Below are positions 34,292-41,500 of a stretch of 64,000 nucleotides of DNA, in pieces; position 1 is the stretch's first letter, and each line of letters opens with the position of its first letter. Source of the DNA: Seribacter sulfatis (GTDB lineage Bacteria; Verrucomicrobiota; Verrucomicrobiia; Opitutales; Seribacteraceae); assembly GCF_964187635.1 (NCBI RefSeq), contig NZ_CAXLMO010000015.1, positions 7,738-71,737 of the forward strand, read 5' to 3'. The notes under the pieces are model-generated. The model ran no database searches and was not told where the DNA came from. It saw only the letters and a list, made by a program, of their open reading frames with translations. The translations under genes and the position numbers were made by a program.

Positions 34292-35365
34292 CTACAGTGA
34301 ATTCCGGTTCAGGCAATTTAAATCCTCAAAAGATCGGGTAAGGCGCTCGACAAAGGTAGTTTCTCCCCCCCTTAACCATGCCCGTGGGTCATAATATTTC
34401 TTATTGGGTTTGTCGTCACCATCCGGGTTACCGAGTTGTGCCTGTAGATAATCTTTGTTCGTATTATAGTATCCATGAACTCCATCCCAAAATGCCCATT
34501 GCATATCAGTATCAAGGTTCATCTTCACCACGCCATACCCTATCGCCTCACGAATTTGCTCACGGGAAGATCCAGAACCTCCGTGAAATACGAAATGAAT
34601 GGGACGGTCTTTTAAACCATGTTTCTCTTGCACATACTCCTGCGAGTTAAAAAGAATTTTGGGAGTCAATTCAACATTGCCTGGTTTGTAAACTCCATGA
34701 ACATTACCAAAAGCAGCCGCTACAGTAAATCGATTGCTCACTGATGATAAAATTTCATACGCCTGATTTACCTCTTCGGGTTGCGTGTAAAGTCGGGAAG
34801 TATCAATATCAGTATTATCCACTCCATCTTCCTCCCCTCCGGTTACCCCTAATTCGATTTCAATGGTCATTCCAATTTTATTCATCCTTTCGAAATAATC
34901 CCGGCATGTGCTCAGATTGTCTTCAATTGGTTCCTCCGAAAGATCGAGCATGTGCGAACTATATAAGGACTTACCCCTTGATTCATAAAACTGCTCTCCT
35001 GCATCCAATAAACCATCGATCCATGGAAGTAACTTTCTCGCGGCATGATCAGTGTGAAGAATAACCGGTACATCGTACGCTTCTGCCATTGCGTGTACAT
35101 GCATTGCACCTGATACCGATCCAGCAATTGCAGATTTCTGGTTTTCATTGGAAAGACTCTTCCCTGCATAAAATATTCCACCACCGTTGGAAAATTGAAT
35201 CATTACCGGAGAGTTCAAACCCGCTGCTGTTTCAAGAACTGCATTAACCGAATTGGTTCCCACTACATTGACTGCTGGAAGTGCATATTGATTTTCTAGA
35301 GCATCATCGAAAATTGCCTGCACATCGTCTCCGGTAACTACTCCACCCTTGAATTTTTTACTCAT
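34292..35365 (-). CDS. fbaA: Class II fructose-bisphosphate aldolase
   Basis: Zinc-dependent cleavage of fructose 1,6-bisphosphate in glycolysis and its reverse in gluconeogenesis. 357 residues of the class IIA type. Catalytic Asp106 and zinc ligand His107 lie in VILHTDHAARKLL; IEIELGVTGGEEDGVD, AAFGNVHGVYKPGNV and HGGSGSSREQIREA carry further metal and phosphate ligands. The start has no Shine-Dalgarno sequence. It is upstream of tal in the same direction. Confidence 0.96.
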   Translation of the reverse strand: MSKKFKGGVVTGDDVQAIFDDALENQYALPAVNVVGTNSVNAVLETAAGLNSPVMIQFSNGGGIFYAGKSLSNENQKSAIAGSVSGAMHVHAMAEAYDVPVILHTDHAARKLLPWIDGLLDAGEQFYESRGKSLYSSHMLDLSEEPIEDNLSTCRDYFERMNKIGMTIEIELGVTGGEEDGVDNTDIDTSRLYTQPEEVNQAYEILSSVSNRFTVAAAFGNVHGVYKPGNVELTPKILFNSQEYVQEKHGLKDRPIHFVFHGGSGSSREQIREAIGYGVVKMNLDTDMQWAFWDGVHGYYNTNKDYLQAQLGNPDGDDKPNKKYYDPRAWLRGGETTFVERLTRSFEDLNCLNRNSL

Positions 35366-35430
35366 AATATTTTAGATTAAATTAAAATTTTATCTCTTTT
35401 CCCACATCTGGACTCGACAGGCAAAACTAA

Positions 35431-35455
35431 AAAAATAATGAAATGAATTATTTTT
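35431..35455 (-). terminator. AT-only hairpin with T run after the HTH gene
   Basis: AAAAATAAT (35431-35439) and ATTATTTTT (35447-35455) form a perfect 9-bp stem around a 7-base loop. Read on the minus strand the 3' arm ends in a run of seven T. It lies between the HTH/Arm-like gene and fbaA. The stem has no G-C pair, so a terminator is only plausible. Confidence 0.3.
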
Positions 35456-35469
35456 ATCTAAATTTTGAA

Positions 35470-35958
35470 TTATTTAGTAAGTAATTCGCTTAAATCTCCC
35501 GATCCTAAAGCTTCTTCCACTTCATCAAGTTTAATAAAAGTGGTTCTGGTATGAGGGAGTTTATATCGTTTAAAAACTCCTTTATCTAATAAATAATAAA
35601 GTTTCCTGGAAGAAATCCGTAATACTTTGGCCGCTTCTGAAATTCGGAGAATCTTGGGCACGGGTGGTTTTCTTAGATCTTTTAAATGTCCCTCCTGTGT
35701 TCGGACGGAACTTTCAATTGCCTCGATTTTTTGATCCATTGAGTCTAAACGATCTTTAATTTCACTTAATGCTAAAAAAATAATTTCATTCTCAATCTCA
35801 TGGGGACTACGTATTCCTAATTCCTGTTCCTTTTCATTGCGAAAACGAACTGCATCAATCCGACTACGAAAATACTTTCGATATCTTTTTTTACGATAGG
35901 TCCAAGTTATACAATGAGGCGATGCTCGCCCAGTCGAGAGTGAATAGGATACTTTCAT
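35470..35958 (-). CDS. Arm-like N-terminus fused to a MerR/excisionase-type helix-turn-helix
   Basis: 162 residues in three parts. Residues 5-48 (ITWTYRKKRYRKYFRSRIDA then VRFRNEKEQEL) resemble the arm/AP2-like N-terminal DNA-binding domain of phage integrases. Residues 58-95 are a predicted coiled coil. Residues 103-150 (ILRISEAAKVLRISSRKLYY then LLDKGVFKRYKL) are an HTH_17-like excisionase/MerR wing. There is no recombinase catalytic domain. It could be a mobile-element relic turned regulator or a chromosomal regulator; no integrase or att repeat is nearby. Confidence 0.7.
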   Translation of the reverse strand: MKVSYSLSTGRASPHCITWTYRKKRYRKYFRSRIDAVRFRNEKEQELGIRSPHEIENEIIFLALSEIKDRLDSMDQKIEAIESSVRTQEGHLKDLRKPPVPKILRISEAAKVLRISSRKLYYLLDKGVFKRYKLPHTRTTFIKLDEVEEALGSGDLSELLTK

Positions 35959-36041
35959 TTTAATTTGAGCATTGAATTCAGGAAAAGTTCCTATAAAACT
36001 CTATCACTGCCTCTTACTCAACCCTTAAGAATTCAATTACC

Positions 36042-36449
36042 ATGAGTGAAAAAAATTTCCCTGAAGTTATAAAAGAAATTCATCATAAAGACGACCGCTT
36101 TGGAAAAGGTGCCTACTACTTTATTCGAGAAGCACTAGACCACACCCTCAAAAATTTAGAAAAATCGAACAAGAAAAACAAGGGCCATGTATCTGGAATT
36201 GAATTACTCAATGGAATTCGTGACTATGCATTAGATCGTTTCGGTCCTATGACAATGACCTTGATGGAACATTGGAATATTTCAAAATGTCGAGATTTTG
36301 GAGATATTGTCTTCAATTTAGTGGACCATGGAATCTTGGGAAGAACAGAAAATGACTCACTGGATGATTTTGAAGGCGGGTATAATTTTAAAGATGCATT
36401 TGAATTACCCTTTTTACCCCAAGATCAAAATAAATCTGAGCTGAACTGA
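36042..36449 (+). CDS. Minf_1886 family protein
   Basis: 135 residues with the pattern of this PVC-associated family: KDDRFGKGAYYFIREALDHT, VSGIELLNGIRDYALDRFGP, DFGDIVFNLVDHGILGRTEN and DDFEGGYNFKDAF. No function is known. It is soluble, without a signal peptide. Its presence is one of the better taxonomic hints in the window. Confidence 0.85.
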   Translation: MSEKNFPEVIKEIHHKDDRFGKGAYYFIREALDHTLKNLEKSNKKNKGHVSGIELLNGIRDYALDRFGPMTMTLMEHWNISKCRDFGDIVFNLVDHGILGRTENDSLDDFEGGYNFKDAFELPFLPQDQNKSELN

Positions 36450-36460
36450 TTGCACCAATT

Positions 36461-36691
36461 TCAACCGATTATAAAAGCGTAAAGAATTAAAACTAAGGCG
36501 ATTATTCCAATCGCTTTATACCAATTTTTGAAATGGGAATGGTTCTTGCCAGTCCCAAATGCCCCCCCTTTGTACTGAGTAAATTCCTCCTTCTCGCTGT
36601 TGCTCTCCCGATCGCGACAAGCAGGACATTGAGTACCATCTTTGGAGTGCCATTCGAAATCACAATCTGGACAAATTTTAAACATTTTCAA
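36461..36691 (-). CDS. Small zinc-ribbon membrane protein
   Basis: 76 residues. The first 25 carry two CxxC pairs (ICPDCDFEW and QCPACRDR) that should form a zinc ribbon; the C terminus is one membrane helix (IGIIALVLILYAFIIG). It probably sits in the inner membrane with the ribbon in the cytoplasm. It converges with the Minf_1886 gene at a 12-base gap. No specific family is recognised. Confidence 0.7.
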   Translation of the reverse strand: MKMFKICPDCDFEWHSKDGTQCPACRDRESNSEKEEFTQYKGGAFGTGKNHSHFKNWYKAIGIIALVLILYAFIIG

Positions 36692-36780
36692 AGATTTACT
36701 CCCCTCCCCTCTTTTTTACCACAATAATTTCCTTGCCCAAAGTCTATTATGTGGCAAGAAATTACTATACCGCCCGCCTT

Positions 36781-38163
36781 ATGATTTTCTTCCTTATAAG
36801 AAAGATACATTATAAATTTTTTTGCCCAAAAAATTTAACACTTCTCTTCGTTTTTATTTTTGGTGTATTCAGTTCTTTTTCCCTCGATGCAAGATCGCCA
36901 TTACAAGAATCTCTAGGAACAATTCAATCTAGAGCATTAAATGGAGACCCCCATTATCAGGGAGTACTGGCACTATTTCACAAATTCGGTGAACGGGGTT
37001 TAGCCATCGATCTGAAAGAAGCAGAAAGATGGGCAAAATTAGCCGCGGAGAAAGAAGGTGCAGTAGGACTATGCACCCTTGCCTCGCTATCTCTTGAAAA
37101 TGGAAAAGTGAATCGTGGTCACTTTTTGTATGACGAAGCATACCTCCATTCCAACCTCCTGGCCCTTGCTAAAGCAAAGGATCCACTTGCAATGTATTGT
37201 TTGGGAATGATTGAAATGGATAACCCCCCAAGGAATTTCTCTAAAGCAATTCGTCACATAGAATCAGCTGCTGAGAAAGGTTATGCCACTGCACAAGCAA
37301 CATTGGGAATGATTTACTTTACTGGTATTGGAGTTAAAAAAGACTCAAACCTCGCAATAAAATGGTGTTCTCGGGCAGCCCGCGAAAAGCTTCCATTAGG
37401 TATGTTTTACCTAGGCATGGCTTACTCGATTGGAGACAGTCTTGAGAAAAATGAAGATTATGCTCTTCGCTGGATTCGTACTGCAGCAGACCGAGAATTA
37501 GTTATGGCCCAATTAACACTAGGGATGAAATACGCGACTGGAGATGGAGTGGAAAAAGATTTAGAATCTGCAGTAAGCTGGCTTCACCGGGCATCAATAA
37601 GCGGGTCTTCGGAAGCAAAACTTCAACTACGAAAATATGAAAACCACCTTGAAAGGCTGAGGAATCCTCCTGCAGTTTACATTCCTGAAAATCAAACAAA
37701 ATCAGTCTCGAATTTAGCGGAGGCTAATATTAATAAGAATTCCAAAAATATTCCGATGAATCCACGTCCTGTCATTTCTATCCCCAGGACCGATATTTCA
37801 GAGGAGGATGAAATAGGTTTTGATGCCGTTGAGGCGGCAATGTCAGTTCTTACCATTGATAAAGACCGCGAAAAAGCAAAGACACTACTTGAAATTCCTG
37901 CGTCGAAAGGAAACCCAATTGCATGCAGGCATTTAGGTTGCCTTTATTATAAAGAAAATAATTTCAAATCGGCGAAGAAATGGTTTGATAAAGCTGCCCT
38001 TAAAATGGATCCTGAATCTCTTCGGTATTTAGGAATTTTATTTTTTCTTGGCCAAGGAGTTGAACAAGATTATCCCACAGCAGATTCATGGCTCACAAAA
38101 GCCGCTCAATCCGGTGATCTTGAAGCCTCCAGGTATCTGAGAATAGTGAAGCAGTTTCTTTAG
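36781..38163 (+). CDS. Exported Sel1-like repeat protein
   Basis: 460 residues from the ATG at 36781 (a TTG at 36733 would add 16). A hydrophobic leader (about 16-34, LTLLFVFIFGVFSSFSLDA) is followed by Sel1-like helical repeats of about 36 residues, for example AQATLGMIYFTGIGVKKDSN, LGMFYLGMAYSIGDSLEKN, AQLTLGMKYATGDGVEKD and, after a polar spacer (about 300-345), two more ending LRYLGILFFLGQGVEQDY. Such solenoids bind other proteins. No enzymatic domain is present. Confidence 0.88.
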   Translation: MIFFLIRKIHYKFFCPKNLTLLFVFIFGVFSSFSLDARSPLQESLGTIQSRALNGDPHYQGVLALFHKFGERGLAIDLKEAERWAKLAAEKEGAVGLCTLASLSLENGKVNRGHFLYDEAYLHSNLLALAKAKDPLAMYCLGMIEMDNPPRNFSKAIRHIESAAEKGYATAQATLGMIYFTGIGVKKDSNLAIKWCSRAAREKLPLGMFYLGMAYSIGDSLEKNEDYALRWIRTAADRELVMAQLTLGMKYATGDGVEKDLESAVSWLHRASISGSSEAKLQLRKYENHLERLRNPPAVYIPENQTKSVSNLAEANINKNSKNIPMNPRPVISIPRTDISEEDEIGFDAVEAAMSVLTIDKDREKAKTLLEIPASKGNPIACRHLGCLYYKENNFKSAKKWFDKAALKMDPESLRYLGILFFLGQGVEQDYPTADSWLTKAAQSGDLEASRYLRIVKQFL

Positions 38164-38235
38164 ACCACAGCTAGATAATCTGGTCATTATTTTAGGATCA
38201 CACTATTTATATATAAAGTTCGTTCGCTTTCTTTA

Positions 38236-38313
38236 GTCGCAATCGAATTAAGATCTTCTCGGAATATAAAAAGCCCAACTCCACAATCCTTAGTTTGAGG
38301 TTAGGATTGCGAC
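38236..38313 (+). repeat. Alternative stem-loops sharing one arm
   Basis: GTCGCAATC (38236-38244) pairs perfectly with GATTGCGAC (38305-38313). The inner CAATCCT (38284-38290) pairs with AGGATTG (38303-38309). Both use 38305-38309, so only one can form at a time. Six T bases follow at 38318-38323. The arrangement resembles an attenuator but lies downstream, not upstream, of genes. Confidence 0.4.
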
Positions 38314-38368
38314 ACTATTTTTTCTGAGAGTGGTAACAAGAATCACATAAGAAATACAAAAAAGTCGA

Positions 38369-38394
38369 ACTTCTCTTCTAGGTAATAGAGAAGT
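38369..38394. repeat. 8-bp hairpin ACTTCTCT/AGAGAAGT
   Basis: A perfect 8-bp inverted repeat with a 10-base loop within the convergent gap. No T run follows on either strand, so it is not an obvious terminator. Confidence 0.4.
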
Positions 38395-38485
38395 AAGGAA
38401 AAGTATAAATTAGCCTAGCTGTTGAATACTCGGACTAGGGGTATAATTTTGGATTAAATAATCAAAAACCAGCAGACAAAATCAG

Positions 38486-38501
38486 TTTACACGAGTGTAA
38501 A
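38486..38501. repeat. Perfect operator-like palindrome TTTACAC-GA-GTGTAAA
   Basis: Two 7-base arms separated by GA, 34 bases beyond the stop of the giant coiled-coil gene. It looks like a dimeric repressor site rather than a terminator (no T tract), but no start lies next to it. Confidence 0.35.
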
Positions 38502-38534
38502 TTGGACAACACGAAAAATGAATCGATGGATTAA

Positions 38535-41500
38535 TTATTCTGCCCAAGCCGCGTCTCTCAAATCTAAAACAATACCATTTGTTCCGGGCTTTAATTCCAC
38601 TGGTTTGGACCAAACAACTCCAACCTGTCCAAGTGGTGAAGAACCAACAATAAAGTAATTCCCTGCCTCAATATTTTCGAGGTTAGCCTCTCCCATTGAA
38701 TTGGTCTTGATCCGGGCAAGACTGTTAGTTGCTAATGCATTTCTAATCGCGGAAGCAATACCTGGAAAACGGTATCCCCTTTGCACTGATCTTGCCCAAA
38801 GCTCTGCTCCAGTATCAATCCCCTGGCCAGGCGGGATTCGTACTCTCGAAGAGTTTAAAATACTTTCAAGGTCATTTTTTACCAAGAAGAACTCAGTGAA
38901 TCCAGCAGGTCGGTTTTTATTGTTAAGAAACTGGACTTGAGCGCGGAGTTGAATACTTGAATCACCGTCGGGAATCTTTTGGATACCGGGAGATGTAAGT
39001 GAAGAATTAGGTAACATGTTGCTCGAAGAAGGAGAAGGACGGTATGTCGAGGAAGGCAACGGTCTTGGAGTGTAAGTACTTGTTAAGGTCCGGGGAGCAG
39101 GAGTTGAGCGAATCGGAGAACTTACATAATTACTCGAACTTCTAGAAGTTCGGGGTACAGAAACTTGCATTGTACTTCCACCACTGCCTCCCTTTTTCAA
39201 GACACGAATTGCTTCCCTGGCAGCAACTAATGCGTTTTCTAAAGAAGAAATTCGATTTTGAGCATCTGATAACTCGCCATTTAATAGATTAACTTTCATG
39301 TTGGCTGATTGTCCTCTCTCCACCACTTCCTGCTTTATATCTCGTGCATCTGATAATTGTCGTCTCAAATCTTCAACCCGTGCCCTCTCTTGATCGAGTT
39401 GAATTTGGGCGGTAAGGTTTTTCTGATTTAAGTCCCGAACCTTTCTGTCCAACTGATCCCTTTGTGGAATTGTATTGTTGGAAAGAAGTTGTGTTTGTAA
39501 TCGTTGATTTTGTTCCCGCAATCTTTGAATTTCTGCACCATCTGCTGCATTGGATAGATTAGTAACTACAACAGGGGGTGGGTTATAAGTGGTAAATGTT
39601 GAAGGCGTTCCACGGGATTGGGATTGGGACTGTCTTAAATTTTCTTCCAATATATTTATTTTTTGATTGAGGGATGCAATATCTGCCATCGATCGTTGAG
39701 CCTCCATTTTCGCCCTTGCCTCCGAATCTCGAGCACTTTGCTCTGCTCCTTCCAAACGGACAATCTGTGCTCTCAGGGCGGCATTATCTGGCTTTATTCC
39801 AGGAACAGTCATTTGTGCTCTCGCTAAATCCTCTCTTAATCCAGTGACTCGGTTATCTCTTTCTCCGATTTGCATTCTAAGATTGGCATTCTCTTTTGAC
39901 AAATCATTCACACGAGTCTGGTAGTTTGCTTTTAATTCACGATTCTGATTGGAACCAGAAGATGAAATTGAGCCCTGCAAGCGTCGATTTTCTTCTTCCA
40001 AAATCGCCACCTGTTCCTTAATTCTTCCAAATTCCGAAAAAACAGATTTAAATTCATCATTTAATCTTAAACTGTCATTTTGACTTGCCTCTAATTCGGA
40101 CTGCAACTCTTGAAAACGAGGTTCTTCAATACCTCGAGCAGCAAGTAAATCTTGTTGAAGAAGAAGGAGTTCTTTCTGTAACTCGATAAATCGTGGATCG
40201 CTGGCAAAGTTAGGAACTGGTGCCACTTCATTTGATTGGTCTGACTCCAAAAGTAACGACTCCATCTCCTTCCTCAATTGCTCGGAATTACGTAGCGCAG
40301 CAGTTAGATTGCCTATCCTTTGGAGAGCTTGGTTTTCGGCCTGCTTGGCATTTTCAATCACTTGATTAATTTCGGGGGAAGAAGAATTACCAACACTGGA
40401 TTCCATTTGAGCCAACCTGGCCTGTGTTTCCTCTAATTCGGTCTGCATTTCTATAGTTTCAGAAACTGCATCCTGCAACTGGCTCTGGAGTGCTAACAAT
40501 TGATCATCCTGTGGTGCTGAGGAAGTCTCTGACTTGGCTTTATCCAGATCTGCTTTTAACTGACTGATTTCATTCAATAAATCATTTTTCTCCGAGTCGC
40601 TCAGGGTTGGGATCACTGGAGTTGAATCAAGGTTTGTATTTTCTAGATTCATTTCATTTAACTTTTTTTCAGCACTTTCTAACTTACTCGCCAAAAGTTC
40701 CATCTCCTCTCGAAGTGATGATGCGATCTCAAGTTCTGCTTCTTTGTCAGTCATCTCCACAATGGCATTACTTAACTCTTCTTCTAATTCCTTGAGTCTT
40801 TTATCTTTGGATTCCAATAAAGCATTCAGGTCCTTTACAAGGGCGGTGTCATCCGGTGCAGAATCTGTACGTTTACCTGGTATAGAGTCGCTCTCAATTT
40901 TCTCGATGCTTTCCATTGCCAAAGCTAGTTGTTCTTCGATCTTTCCTCTTTCAACTTCTTCTGAATTTGTTTTTTCAAGTAAATCATTGATCGTATTCTG
41001 AGCGGCTAGAAGTTCATTTTCCAAACGAATAAAATCTTCCGCATCTTTTTCAGAACCCTGTGGAAGACTCCTTGGGGATTGATCTCCGTTTTGAGCAATC
41101 TCATTTAACTTCTGCACTGCGTCATCCAACTGCTCTTGCAAATTAATTCGCTTTTCATCTTGTGAATCTAAAGAAACTTGCAACGCATCAATTGTTTGCT
41201 CGGCTCGGGAAAGTTCCATTTCAAGTTTTTCAAATACTTGGGAATCTTGCGATCCTGAAGCAAGCGGTTGTGGGCTCTTTTCAATCTGGTCTAATCTATT
41301 TTGGGCATTGACTAGTTGTTCCTCTAGTTGTGTCACAATGGCAACCTGTTCATCATCGGTTGAACCTTTTTCAGATTCTGTATCCAGTATTGCTTTAGTT
41401 TCTATAATTTCTTGTTCAAGGCTGGCGATTTTTCTATTTCGAATGACATCGTTGTTTTCCAAGTTATCGAGTTTTTGTAAGGCACTCGCTAACTCGTTTT

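Larger units (their letters stand above)
38164..38534. other. Convergent intergenic region with several inverted repeats, no gene
   Basis: 371 bases between the 3' ends of the Sel1 and giant coiled-coil genes, with no credible ORF. It contains a weak GACCA/TGGTC hairpin just after the Sel1 stop, two mutually exclusive stems around 38236-38313, an 8-bp hairpin at 38369-38394, a TATAAT at 38442-38447 and a 16-base palindrome at 38486-38501. It may hold terminators for both genes or a small RNA; I cannot assign one. Confidence 0.5.

Noticed and set aside
35470..35958. Edge of a prophage or integrative element
   Set aside because: No integrase, phage gene or direct repeat was seen in the flanking DNA, and the neighbours are housekeeping genes.
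38236..38313. A riboswitch or attenuator controlling a gene
   Set aside because: The stems lie downstream of both neighbouring genes; nothing follows that they could control in cis. Kept only as an unexplained structure.
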